Shown: positions 47,277 through 56,446 of the stretch, piece after piece
Layout of the letters: each line of letters opens with the position of its first letter
Numbering within the stretch: position 1 is the stretch's first letter
Origin: Microvirga calopogonii
GTDB lineage: Bacteria; Pseudomonadota; Alphaproteobacteria; Rhizobiales; Beijerinckiaceae
Direction of reading: 5' to 3'
DNA: 64,000 nt
Assembly: GCF_003347665.1 (NCBI RefSeq)
Contig: NZ_QDGA01000023.1
Span: forward strand, 17,276 to 81,275
The notes under the pieces: generated by a model
Told to the model about the DNA's origin: nothing
The model's database searches: none
Seen by the model: the letters and a program-made list of their open reading frames with translations, nothing else
Translations under genes and position numbers: made by a program

Positions 47277-48521
47277 ATGATCCCTCGCTTGCAACCGGCA
47301 CAATGCATGTGGCGCAAGCTCATGGTCGCCGCTCTCCTGCATCTCGGGAGCATCCAAGTGTGTTTCGCGATCACCGCGGAACATCGCACCCTGTATGTAA
47401 GTCCTTCAGCTACGGGGACCAGAGACGGAACGAGCTGGGACAATGCCGGTTCATTAGACATGCTTTCGCTGTTCATTTCGCGTGTCGGTGCAGGTGGGAC
47501 GATCCTCCTCCGCGCAGATGCCGGGCCTTATCGAACTGAACGGCAGATTTCGATCCGCTCGGGGGGATCTCCAAATGCGCCTGTCACGATCGCAGGCGCG
47601 AATATCTCCGGAACGCCTGCAAGAGCATTGATAGAAGGCAACCGTTCTGAACCCTGGACCGTGGGAAGCAATCCCGGATCAGAGGCATTCCGTCTTGAAT
47701 CCGGCGCCAACTACCTTCGCTTCGAGAGCCTCACGTTTCAGAATCAGGGCAATGGCTGCTTTCGCGTCTCAAGCGATGTTCAAGGGCTTGAGCTTCAGGA
47801 TATTGACGCTCGTAACGTTCGGCGCTTCTTCGAGAACGGACCTGGAACGGCCGATAAGATAGCGAGCGTAACAGGCCTCACCATCCGCAGAGTGACCGTG
47901 CGCGGCTATTCCAAGGGTGCGATACGACTCAGCGGCAATTCGAGCGATATCATCATTGAAGACGTTATGGGAGACAGCGAGCGTCAGGACGGAGACGACT
48001 TCGCGATCGGCGTTGCCCTGCAGGGATCGGTGAAGAATGTCCTGCTGCGCCGTGTAACGATGATGAACAGCCAGGACACGACGCATGGCTACTGGAACGG
48101 CGATGGCTTTGCAACGGAGCGACACGTTTCCGGAGTCAGATTTGAGGACACCGTCGCAGCCGGATCCACCGACGGCGGCTATGACATCAAGTCCTCGGAG
48201 ACGATTCTGATGCGGACGAGGGCGGAAGACAACATGCGGAACTACCGCATATGGGGCAATGTCAAGGTTGTCGACTGCATAAGCCGTGATCCCAATAAGC
48301 GCGGCGGAAACGGCAAGCAGAACCACTTTTGGGTAGCCAAGGACGCGCGCGTCGAGATTTCGGGATGCCGAATAGAAGGAGGAGACGCAAGAACCATCGC
48401 GTTCCAAATTGAGTCGAAAGGCGAAGTGATCGTTCGGGATTCCGAGATCAGCATAGGCCCCGACGCCCGCATGTCGCTCATTGAGACCGGTGGATCACTC
48501 GATAGCAGAGGCATCCAATAG
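47277..48521 (+). CDS. Secreted parallel beta-helix protein (Sec signal peptide)
   Basis: A 414-residue protein. A signal peptide (hydrophobic to about residue 31, ending QVCFA) precedes a right-handed parallel beta-helix of the pectate-lyase-like class, with repeats such as YLRFESLTFQNQG, GLTIRRVTVRGYS and VKNVLLRRVTMMNSQ. The YWNGDGF and DGGYDIKSSETILM segments match the RTX-type paralogue at 59659. It may cut, modify or bind the polysaccharide in the periplasm or outside. GGAGG lies 5 bases before the ATG, and it follows the sugar-phosphate transferase by 65 bases. Confidence 0.85.
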   Translation: MIPRLQPAQCMWRKLMVAALLHLGSIQVCFAITAEHRTLYVSPSATGTRDGTSWDNAGSLDMLSLFISRVGAGGTILLRADAGPYRTERQISIRSGGSPNAPVTIAGANISGTPARALIEGNRSEPWTVGSNPGSEAFRLESGANYLRFESLTFQNQGNGCFRVSSDVQGLELQDIDARNVRRFFENGPGTADKIASVTGLTIRRVTVRGYSKGAIRLSGNSSDIIIEDVMGDSERQDGDDFAIGVALQGSVKNVLLRRVTMMNSQDTTHGYWNGDGFATERHVSGVRFEDTVAAGSTDGGYDIKSSETILMRTRAEDNMRNYRIWGNVKVVDCISRDPNKRGGNGKQNHFWVAKDARVEISGCRIEGGDARTIAFQIESKGEVIVRDSEISIGPDARMSLIETGGSLDSRGIQ

Positions 48522-48541
48522 GGCCTGAGGAGGCGGTGGTC

Positions 48542-49657
48542 ATGAAGATCTGCGTCCTTGGACTGCGAGGCATCCCGTCGGTCGTCGGCGGGATCGAAAC
48601 TCACTGCGAGCAGCTCTATCCCCGACTGCAGGGCCGGCGATCTTCCGACAGCTTTACGATAATCGGCCGGCGTTCCTATTGCGGAGACCAGTCGTCTCAA
48701 TTCAATGGCGTGGAGGTAGTAGCGCTTCCGCATATGAAAAGTAAGCACCTCGAGGCGATTTCAAATTCCATTATCGCCTTGCTCTATGCCAGATTTCAGC
48801 TTCATGCAGACATCGTTCATATACATGCGATCGGGCCGGCGCTTGTGGCTCCCATCGCGAAAGCTCTTGGCTTGACTGTCGTCGTAACGCACCATGGAAC
48901 GGATTATAACCGCGACCGATGGCATGCTTTGGCAAAAGGAGTGCTTCGAATAGGTGAGTTCTGCGCCTTGCATTTTGCCGATCACGTTATCGTTGTTTCT
49001 CCATCCCTGACTAAGAACCTGAAGAAGCGCCATCAATCGCGCTCATCCCACATCACCTTCATCCCGAACGGTGCGAACCATGTCCTTGATGTCACTGCGT
49101 GGCAAGCCGCCAGTTCAGCGCTGTTGGACAGGTTCAACCTGAAGCCTGGTAGGTACGTTATCACTGTCGGCAGATTGGTTCCCGAGAAGGGCTTCGACTG
49201 CTTGATCAGGTCCTTCAGGCGTTCGAACTGCGGCATGAAGTTGGTCATCGTTGGCGATGCAGGGATGGATCAATCCTTTGTTGATACGCTTCATCGCGAG
49301 GCCGACGAGAACGTCGTTTTCACAGGCTACCTGAGTCAGCCAGATGTCGTTGTTCTCCTCCGGCATGCTTCGCTCTTCGTCCTGGCCTCTCGGCATGAGG
49401 GCTTGCCGATTGCCGCGCTGGAGGCAGCCATGAGCGGGTGCCCGGTTCTTCTCAGTGATATCGAGGCGAACCTCGATCTCGGGTTCCCATCGACAAGCTA
49501 CTTTCGAGTCGGAGATGTCGAAGATCTGGAGCGTAAGTTACGGGCGCCGCATCATACATTCTCAGTGGACCGGCCGGCTGTTCTGAATGATTACGACTGG
49601 AACAGGATCAGTGAGGCGACGAGCCAAGTTTATACGAGGCTGATGTCTTCCACATAG
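48542..49657 (+). CDS. Family 4 glycosyltransferase (GT-B fold)
   Basis: A 371-residue enzyme. The N-terminal domain starts KICVLGLRGIPSVVGGIETHCE, and the C-terminal domain has YVITVGRLVPEKGFDCLI near residue 200 and FVLASRHEGLPIAALEAAMSG near residue 280, with HEGLPIAALE as the EX7E catalytic motif. ATG 48542 has GAGGAGG upstream. It follows the beta-helix gene by 20 bases and ends convergently with the enzyme at 49710. Confidence 0.9.
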   Translation: MKICVLGLRGIPSVVGGIETHCEQLYPRLQGRRSSDSFTIIGRRSYCGDQSSQFNGVEVVALPHMKSKHLEAISNSIIALLYARFQLHADIVHIHAIGPALVAPIAKALGLTVVVTHHGTDYNRDRWHALAKGVLRIGEFCALHFADHVIVVSPSLTKNLKKRHQSRSSHITFIPNGANHVLDVTAWQAASSALLDRFNLKPGRYVITVGRLVPEKGFDCLIRSFRRSNCGMKLVIVGDAGMDQSFVDTLHREADENVVFTGYLSQPDVVVLLRHASLFVLASRHEGLPIAALEAAMSGCPVLLSDIEANLDLGFPSTSYFRVGDVEDLERKLRAPHHTFSVDRPAVLNDYDWNRISEATSQVYTRLMSST

Positions 49658-49709
49658 ATTTCATTCCGCCGCAACATCTTTTGAGGCAAGCCGCGCATAG
49701 GAACGGGGC

Positions 49710-50849
49710 TCATGAGTCGGCACGTATCCTCTTGTAGACTGCGAGAACGTTCTCCGCGTGTCGCGCCGGAGAAAGCTCGTCTGCAATCTTACGCCTGACC
49801 TCGGTCGGGAGAGCCGTTCCCTTGGGATCGACTAGAACGTCCAAAGCAACCTTGGCGAATTCCTCGGCCGTTGCATTCTTCGTGACAAGACGCCCGCCAG
49901 CCCACCGCCGGGCGATTTCACTGTGACCTGCATCGTCGGTTGCCACGTAGGGGATCCCGAGCAGCAATGCCTCGACGAGGGTTCGGCCGAACGGCTCAGC
50001 GAGCGCAGGGACGAGCAGGAGATCCAGTGTGGCGAAGTTCTTTTCGGACGGCGACCGAAACCCAGGAAGGATAATCTTGTCACCGATCCCGAGTTCATCG
50101 GCTTTCTTCTTAAGATCGGCTTTCGACTCCTCACGGTCGGAACCGAACAAGGCAAAGCGTGCGTTCGGCAGCGTTTGGGCAATAATACTACACACATCGA
50201 CGAAGAAGCCGGGCCTCTTGCGTCTCTGCAGATTGCCGACGAAACCGACCAGAACAGCGGTTTCATCCACTCCCCAAATCTGATTGAACTCGGCTCTCCA
50301 TCCCGAGTCAGGATCAAAGACCGGCTCTGAGAATGGATTGACGATGCTGTCTATCTCAGCCTCTCGCAGAAAGCCGAGATTGCGGCGGCACGGTTCGGAA
50401 ATGCTGATGACGGAATGAGCCATTTGCAGGAGCTTTCGATCCAGCACCGACATGTTGAGAATGGCACGGTGATGGTACACCACCGGAAGTCGGAGCAGTT
50501 TCGCTGCGCTTCCCCAAGCTTGAAGCGTCCAGAGATCGCTGCAATGAATGATCGCGCCAGATCCATAGCTTCGCAGGGTACGGACACGCTCCGGAAGCTT
50601 TAGGAGATCGGCGAGAAAGTCGCGCCGCTTGGCTGGAACATCAGCAGTCGCTAGCACCTCCAACCCCATCTCGGCGGCGCTTTCCGCAACCTGCGAATGG
50701 GCAGCAGCCACGATGACGGACCTGATCTTGTATCGTGTGCCCAAAGCACGAGCCAGATGGAAGGTGGAGATATGACTTCCGCCGACACCCATACCGGTAA
50801 ATGGGAAGAGGACTGGGCCAATCGCCGCGCTTGTCTTGGATAGCATCAT
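49710..50849 (-). CDS. Family 4 glycosyltransferase, paralogue of the 42080 enzyme
   Basis: A 379-residue GT-B enzyme. GVGGSHISTFHLARAL, VVYHHRAILNM, VLVGFVGNLQRRKRPGFFVD and LLLVPALAEPFGRTLVEALL correspond segment by segment to the protein at 42080-43276, so the two arose by duplication and may add similar sugars. EPFGRTLVE holds the EX7E motif. The start is uncertain: ATG 50849 is used, and a TTG at 50879 would add 10 residues. Confidence 0.88.
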   Translation of the reverse strand: MMLSKTSAAIGPVLFPFTGMGVGGSHISTFHLARALGTRYKIRSVIVAAAHSQVAESAAEMGLEVLATADVPAKRRDFLADLLKLPERVRTLRSYGSGAIIHCSDLWTLQAWGSAAKLLRLPVVYHHRAILNMSVLDRKLLQMAHSVISISEPCRRNLGFLREAEIDSIVNPFSEPVFDPDSGWRAEFNQIWGVDETAVLVGFVGNLQRRKRPGFFVDVCSIIAQTLPNARFALFGSDREESKADLKKKADELGIGDKIILPGFRSPSEKNFATLDLLLVPALAEPFGRTLVEALLLGIPYVATDDAGHSEIARRWAGGRLVTKNATAEEFAKVALDVLVDPKGTALPTEVRRKIADELSPARHAENVLAVYKRIRADS

Positions 50850-51331
50850 CCGGCTTCTGATCCTGGATCGCCTCCCCAAGGCAAAGCACGAAGCTACTTG
50901 AAGCGCCGGAATAGGAGACTTTCCCCTCAGGTCCGATTGCTCGTGATCAAGTGGCCGCCGGCCTCGTGGGCCTTCTTCGGAGTTTTCATCCTAGTACCGT
51001 TTCGTCTCCGAGGCCACCGCTCGGCTCCGTCTCGAGCTCAGCTCGTCCTAGTATTCATTGACGAACCCCTGAAGCAACCGAGACGATTTGCTAAATTAGT
51101 TCAGATGCGTCTCCTGATGAGAGAAATCGAAGAAAACATCCTGAGCGAAACCGGATCCACTTTTTCGCATGCCGCGTTAGTCCTATACATGATCGACGGC
51201 TTGGATCTGCCCATGGCGGGCTTTTCCTTTCATCTTCCATAGCGCTGCGATCCTGCTGAAGAGAGAGGATTTTCCATCGCCTTTGGTGTCACTCACTCTT
51301 GAGCGCGTTCCAGCGCCGCGGGAGGATGATC
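50850..51331. other. Intergenic region before the asparagine-synthetase-like gene
   Basis: About 480 bases between divergent genes. An open frame at 50898-51242 (114 residues) has no ribosome site and no recognisable content, so I leave it out. No clear promoter motif is seen. Confidence 0.4.
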
Positions 51332-52897
51332 ATGGAGAGCGACAATCGCCGACAGCCGAAGGACGATCTGACGTGGCCCCGCGAAAACGGCGTCCACCCT
51401 CGCAGCTTCCTTTTCACTCTCGATACCCGTTATGACGCTCCCGGGCTTGACCATGTTCTCGTGCCTATCGGAAAGCTCCAAATCTCGCCGGACTATCGCT
51501 GCTATACCGTTGCGAGCCAAGAGTCATTCTTGGTCCTTATCGGCCATTGCATCGACTTACGGGCTCCTGCCAATCAGGAAGCCGATGCGGCCAGATCCCT
51601 CTTGCAGGCAGCGCTACATGATGGCATCGAGATGATGCTAGCCGCATCCGACCACATGCTCGGCCGTTACACGGTCATCTGCTACAGCCGAGGAATGTGG
51701 ACCGTCTTCAACGATGCATGCGCTACGCGGTCCACCTATTTCGCGGAGGATGCAAACGTAATCGCATCCCATTCGACACTCATTGGCCGTGCCCTTGGTC
51801 GAAAGGCACGTCAGGAACTTTTCCGGCATTTCCGATATGGATTACCCGGCAACGTCTCGCCTGTCGTTGGCGTTCGTGTCCTTCCAGCCAACTTCTCTCT
51901 TGATCTCCAGAGCAAGAAGCTCACACGGTTCTGGCCCCGCCGACGTAGGGTCGAGAGAACAGTCGAGGAGCTCATCTCTCCTCTTGAGGATACGCTGACG
52001 AGAACTGCGGATGCCATAGCGCTCCGTTGGACGCCGGCCCTCTCCTTAACCGCCGGGATCGACAGCAGGACGACGTTGGCCGCGTTCTCGCATATCCGCG
52101 CCACGGTTCCATTCACCTATTATCGCGGGCCGGATGATACGACGGATATCGATGTCGCGGACATGCTGTGCCGGTCCGTCGGGTTAGACCACCGGCGCCT
52201 CGCTGTCGTGGATCGGTCGGAGGCTCCATCGATATATGCTGCTGCTGACGCGATGACGGACTACAAGCACTTCGATGAGGCGAGCGCAATGTACTTCAAG
52301 GCGTTCGCTCGTGGTAATTATATTCACGTCCGGTCGAACCTTGCTGAGATCGGCCGCGCGTTCTGGCGACGGCATCCCGTAATGCCAACGCGTTTCGGGC
52401 CGGATAATTGGATCGACGTTGCAACTCATCAGGACCGCCAAGGCGAACCGCTTCGCCGAGAAGCCATGCGTTACATGCAGGATGAGATGAAAGCCTTCAT
52501 CGGCTTAGCCGGGTATGATCTCTCAGACCCCTTCAACCCTTCTCTACTCGGCTATGATGCCTGGGACCTCGTCTACTGGGAGCATCGCATGTCGACTTGG
52601 CATGCGCAGGTTTTGTTAGGCTCGGACTTTGCCTTCGATACGCAAGTCATCTTCAATTCGCGCGCTGTTCTGGATCTTCTCCTGTCCGCGCCGCTGAAGG
52701 ATAGAGCCAAGGCATCGCTGTTCCATCAGTTCATCGACCGGAGGTGTCCTGAATTCAGGAGTATTCCAATCAACCCCCGATCATCCCATCGTAGTATGGA
52801 GGATCTGATCGTCGGAGCCTACCGCAGACTTCGCCGGAGGTTTCCCATTCTCAGATCGCTCGACCGTTCTACGAACGTAATGACCAGGTTGCGATAG
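51332..52897 (+). CDS. Asparagine-synthetase-like PP-loop protein, no N-terminal cysteine
   Basis: A 521-residue protein with the two-part AsnB layout. The N-terminal half is like a glutamine amidotransferase fold (NDACATRSTYFAEDANV), but Cys2 is absent (the protein starts MESDNRRQ), so it cannot hydrolyse glutamine. The C-terminal half carries the ATP-pyrophosphatase PP-loop LSLTAGIDSRTTLAA near residue 237. Relatives without Cys2 include beta-lactam synthetase and lasso-peptide cyclase, which activate a carboxylate as an AMP ester and form an amide. ATG 51332 has GGAGG 6 bases upstream. It may amidate a sugar acid of the polysaccharide. Confidence 0.8.
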   Translation: MESDNRRQPKDDLTWPRENGVHPRSFLFTLDTRYDAPGLDHVLVPIGKLQISPDYRCYTVASQESFLVLIGHCIDLRAPANQEADAARSLLQAALHDGIEMMLAASDHMLGRYTVICYSRGMWTVFNDACATRSTYFAEDANVIASHSTLIGRALGRKARQELFRHFRYGLPGNVSPVVGVRVLPANFSLDLQSKKLTRFWPRRRRVERTVEELISPLEDTLTRTADAIALRWTPALSLTAGIDSRTTLAAFSHIRATVPFTYYRGPDDTTDIDVADMLCRSVGLDHRRLAVVDRSEAPSIYAAADAMTDYKHFDEASAMYFKAFARGNYIHVRSNLAEIGRAFWRRHPVMPTRFGPDNWIDVATHQDRQGEPLRREAMRYMQDEMKAFIGLAGYDLSDPFNPSLLGYDAWDLVYWEHRMSTWHAQVLLGSDFAFDTQVIFNSRAVLDLLLSAPLKDRAKASLFHQFIDRRCPEFRSIPINPRSSHRSMEDLIVGAYRRLRRRFPILRSLDRSTNVMTRLR

Positions 52898-52924
52898 CGG
52901 AACGGTCTGGAACAGGCTGCCACG

Positions 52925-54421
52925 TCATGGACTGTCGCTCAATTTAAGCGTGGCTTCATGTTCCCGCACGGCTCTATCAGAATCCGAGGCCGCACGCAGT
53001 CGATCCAGGGAACGCTGGTACCTTGACAGGGAGCGGCGAAAGAGATCGGCCTCGATGCTGTCCAAGCCCTGTGCCAGTGTCGCCGCTGCCAGCTTCTTCT
53101 GACCGAAGACACTGCGCGGCACACCAGCCTCTTCGGCAATTCTTCTGGGAATGGGGCGATCATAGGTTCCGCGATAGCGCCATTGCCGCACCTTCCTCGG
53201 GAGCCATCTTGAATCCCAGAACCGTTGCAAGAGAGGATGTGTTTTCAATCCAAGGACCGGAATGTTGATCGCGAGTGATCGGATCTGCAGGATCCGGCCG
53301 CTCCTCCAGGGCCGCATTTCGTCTGATAATCCTATTGCTTGCAGCAGGGGATGGGCCTTGAAGCCAAGCATCGGAACCGGAATGTGAAGGAAACCCACTC
53401 TCAAGCGGAATTCTCCGATGCTCGCGCCGGAACTATCTCCTCTTTTGAGGGTGGTCGACGGGTGCAGGGAGGGATCCCAGATCTTGTCCCCGTGGAAGCC
53501 CGTCAGAACCGTCCTCCCTGCCAGTAGCTCGTCTGGAGCATGGAGGCATTCGTCCAGAACGCCCATTCCAATATAGAAATCCGACAGCCGATCTATGTCG
53601 GAATCCGTGACCGACTCCCGGCCTCCATCTCCTTTCTCGGCAGATCGTGATCGGTCCTGCCGGCTCAGCGTCTCGGCTCGCATACCAAGTGCGCGCGCAG
53701 CCTCGATGCCGGCATCGGCATGACCGGATCGCGCATTGTTGATCGTGATTGCCAGGCAGTCTCTATCCACTTGCTTTGCAAGCGCCGCGCATGCTGTCGA
53801 ATCATAGCCTGTCGACAGGTAAACCGAAATGCCCTTGCTTCCGTATGTGTCGCTTGCCTGTCGAATGATGGAGAGAAGGAAACGACGATAGGTCTCGAAT
53901 GACGTGACCCCCGACAGATCGGAGTCTTGGATGCTCTCTCTGGGCTCGCTTCCCTCACGACACTGAATGATGGCATTGAAGTATCTGTAGAGGCGGAGAT
54001 GCGGCGTTTCATAGATATCCCGCCGGTATCGATCGAGGCCTTGAACCAACGTCTCCAGCTTGCTTCGAATGCTGCTGGATTCAAACTCTGTCACGCCTGC
54101 GCCGGTCAACACAAACGGCAGTGAGTTCGAGGCAAATAATGCATCTGGGGTGATGGCAACATAGACTGCTTCCGCAGTATGGCTCGGCGCAATGAGTGAA
54201 AGACTATCTCCGTCCCAGACACCGCCAGACCCCAGGTAGATACCGTCCGCTCTCAGGGACCGTGGACTATCGGTTCCGGCCCATCCGCCCTCGAAGAACC
54301 AGTCGGAGTGACACCGAACACCCGCTCCATTCACCAGCTCGAGAGTGCTGCCTTTCAGCCTTGAAAGCCAAGCTTGTCGCGGCGTATCCCGGCTAGATTT
54401 GACGATGATGTTGCTTCGCAT
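52925..54421 (-). CDS. Asparagine-synthetase-related PP-loop protein with internal repeat
   Basis: A 498-residue protein. The N-terminal half resembles the amidotransferase fold without Cys2 (it starts MRSNIIVKS). The PP-loop VYLSTGYDSTACAA near residue 200 is the ATP-binding SGGxDS-type motif, and TGFHGDKIWD near residue 310 and YDRPIPRRIAEEAGVPR near residue 430 match the family. A segment at residues 346-360 (IPVPMLGFKAHPLLQ) is repeated at 386-399 (NIPVLGLKTHPLLQ), suggesting an internal duplication. It is convergent with the related gene at 51332 and 69 bases from the MurF-Pth fusion gene, which is encoded upstream on the same strand. Confidence 0.8.
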   Translation of the reverse strand: MRSNIIVKSSRDTPRQAWLSRLKGSTLELVNGAGVRCHSDWFFEGGWAGTDSPRSLRADGIYLGSGGVWDGDSLSLIAPSHTAEAVYVAITPDALFASNSLPFVLTGAGVTEFESSSIRSKLETLVQGLDRYRRDIYETPHLRLYRYFNAIIQCREGSEPRESIQDSDLSGVTSFETYRRFLLSIIRQASDTYGSKGISVYLSTGYDSTACAALAKQVDRDCLAITINNARSGHADAGIEAARALGMRAETLSRQDRSRSAEKGDGGRESVTDSDIDRLSDFYIGMGVLDECLHAPDELLAGRTVLTGFHGDKIWDPSLHPSTTLKRGDSSGASIGEFRLRVGFLHIPVPMLGFKAHPLLQAIGLSDEMRPWRSGRILQIRSLAINIPVLGLKTHPLLQRFWDSRWLPRKVRQWRYRGTYDRPIPRRIAEEAGVPRSVFGQKKLAAATLAQGLDSIEADLFRRSLSRYQRSLDRLRAASDSDRAVREHEATLKLSDSP

Positions 54422-54490
54422 CGACTAGATCCAAAGATGCAATCGAGATCGGACGCCCACTTGGCAAAATATAGCCGTTTGAACGCCGGT

Positions 54491-56446
54491 TTACTGCGAT
54501 ATGGCACGTTGATTATACAACCACTTCGTCACTTCTCGCGGGATTATATCACCCGCAACCTCTGCGCAGACGCGGCTGACGGCTACTGAATCCTTAGGTG
54601 AGAAGGGACTTAGTACGTATCTGGCCGCGCTGTCCGGCCCTGCCGGCCTTCCTACTCCGATTTTGACCCTTGTGATGGAAGCAGAGCCGAATGCCTGGAG
54701 CACCGATCGAACGCCCCTGTGTCCGCCGTCACTTCCCTTGGCGCGCACGCGAACGGCACCGAGTGGAAGATCCATATCGTCGTGAACAAGGATGCATTCG
54801 TCCGGACCGAAGCGAAACTCGTCTGCCAGGCTCTGGAGAACGGCGCCGGTTTGGTTGACGTGGACCATCGGCTTGACTAGGCACAGCTTTGCCCCGTTCC
54901 ATGTCGTGCTCGCCAGGAGGGCATCCGGATAGGATGTCCATTCCACGCCGAAGAAGCGAGCAAGATCGTCGAGAGCTTGATGCCCAACATTGTGCGGGCT
55001 TTGGCGAAGCTCAGCCTCCGGGTTCCCGAGCCCGATGATGAACATCATTCCAGGGCCACCATTCGGGAGTTCCATCGGCACGGAATTCTCTTTTGTGTCA
55101 CTCGTTACATGAGGGCGCAGCGCATGAACTCTTGGCGTCGGTGACGCCGTCTCTTCCGGCACTATTTCAGGGCTCTTTGCGCCTTTGCCGGGTTCCGGAT
55201 CCGACATCTCAAGAAGTGAGTAGATCAGGTCGAATCTGTCCGCTCGCTCAGACGCCTTGAGAAGGACCAGATCGCCCGCTTGGAGAACCTTGTCCAGATG
55301 ATCCCGAGCCTGCGCGACCGAGGCAAAGATCCAGAGCGAATTCCCTCGTAGAGTGTTTTTGACCTTTGAGCACTTCGATGCTTTCGGGCCGACGAAGATG
55401 ACCATGTCGGCTGCTTCAAGGGCAGACTTGGCGACCCGCTTGTAGGTCGTCTCCGAGTTCCCGGTATAGTCGGAAATGGTTCCGATCACGATAATCTTTC
55501 GAGATGCTCTGGCGTCCTTCATGAATTCAAGAGCCGGCGGTATGGAGTTAAGGGACGCCTTTATGTCATCGCGAATGAAAGTGATACCGCGGGCTCCGGA
55601 TATCGGCTCCATTCGCCTCTTGTTCGGCATGACACTGCTCACAGCTCGTGCGGCATCGGCAAGGGGAACCCCCAGCTCAAGGCCCACGCTAAGGGCTGCG
55701 AGTACGCAGGGTACCCAGTGCTTACCGCAAAGTTGCGTCTGGATACGGTAGCGCCCCCCGTCGTGAAGGCACTCGAAGGCGAGCCGATTTGGCCAAGCAC
55801 CGTCGATGTTCTCCGCTCGCACCATTGCATCAGGCGATAATCCATAGGTCACGGCCTTGCCTCGAAACCGCGAGCGCATCGCCAGGACATTGGGGTCGTC
55901 GGCATTGAGGACCGCCACACCGTCTTGGGGCAGCATTGCTATGAGCTTGCCCTTTTCAGCCGCAATTTCTTCGATGCTTCCGAATGCCCCGATGTGGTCC
56001 GTCCCGATGTTCGTCACAACTCCGATGCGGGGTCTGACGAGGTCCAGGGGGCGCTCGAGAGCAACCCTTTGACCACCTATGGCCGCAGCTATTTCCTGAA
56101 CGCAATAAGCGTGGCTTGGCCTGACCTGATAGATTGTTTCATGAACGGCCAAGTTATCATTGGCCCGGCTCTTGTGCCCCGTGAACCGGGTGGAGAGGAT
56201 AGCGTGAATTAAATCCTTCGTCGTCGTTTTGCCTGTACTGCCGGTCACGCCGATAAAGACGACCCGGCCGAGCAACCCGACCCGGTAGAACAGCACGAGC
56301 GCCCGGCCGAGGCCTGTCAAAGTGCCGCGTATCGGCGAGGGGAGCCTCTGGCTCAATTTCCTCAAGACGATCTTCGGGCGCCACCCCTTGGCGCTCTCTT
56401 GACCTGTACTGCTCCATGACAGGCGTAAACGATCAACGACATACAT
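54491..56446 (-). CDS. Fusion of a MurF-like Mur ligase and a peptidyl-tRNA hydrolase
   Basis: One open frame of 651 residues. Residues of about 1-420 form a Mur-ligase-type enzyme: Walker A GVTGSTGKTTT near residue 67, NIGTDHIGAFGS near residue 148, EKGKLIAM, and VLNADDPN. Such domains use ATP to join a carboxylate to an amine. The N-terminal UDP-binding domain of true MurF is missing. After a Pro/Ser-rich linker (of about 420-466) comes a complete Pth domain (467-651): GLGNP with Asn475, SPHNVGH with catalytic His485, HVNQTG with Asn531, HDDMD with Asp556 and GGHRG with His576. E. coli Met67 and Asn114 are replaced by Val530 and Arg577. ATG 56446 has AGGGAGAG upstream. Confidence 0.85.
   Translation of the reverse strand: MYVVDRLRLSWSSTGQESAKGWRPKIVLRKLSQRLPSPIRGTLTGLGRALVLFYRVGLLGRVVFIGVTGSTGKTTTKDLIHAILSTRFTGHKSRANDNLAVHETIYQVRPSHAYCVQEIAAAIGGQRVALERPLDLVRPRIGVVTNIGTDHIGAFGSIEEIAAEKGKLIAMLPQDGVAVLNADDPNVLAMRSRFRGKAVTYGLSPDAMVRAENIDGAWPNRLAFECLHDGGRYRIQTQLCGKHWVPCVLAALSVGLELGVPLADAARAVSSVMPNKRRMEPISGARGITFIRDDIKASLNSIPPALEFMKDARASRKIIVIGTISDYTGNSETTYKRVAKSALEAADMVIFVGPKASKCSKVKNTLRGNSLWIFASVAQARDHLDKVLQAGDLVLLKASERADRFDLIYSLLEMSDPEPGKGAKSPEIVPEETASPTPRVHALRPHVTSDTKENSVPMELPNGGPGMMFIIGLGNPEAELRQSPHNVGHQALDDLARFFGVEWTSYPDALLASTTWNGAKLCLVKPMVHVNQTGAVLQSLADEFRFGPDECILVHDDMDLPLGAVRVRAKGSDGGHRGVRSVLQAFGSASITRVKIGVGRPAGPDSAARYVLSPFSPKDSVAVSRVCAEVAGDIIPREVTKWLYNQRAISQ

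Noticed and set aside
50898..51242. 114-residue open frame before the asparagine-synthetase-like gene
   Set aside because: A hydrophobic stretch exists, but there is no ribosome site and no family resemblance, so it cannot be supported.
54491..56446. Possibility that the Mur ligase-Pth fusion is an assembly artefact
   Set aside because: The frame is continuous for 651 codons with a plausible flexible linker, and both halves are complete, so a true fusion is the simpler reading; it still deserves resequencing.
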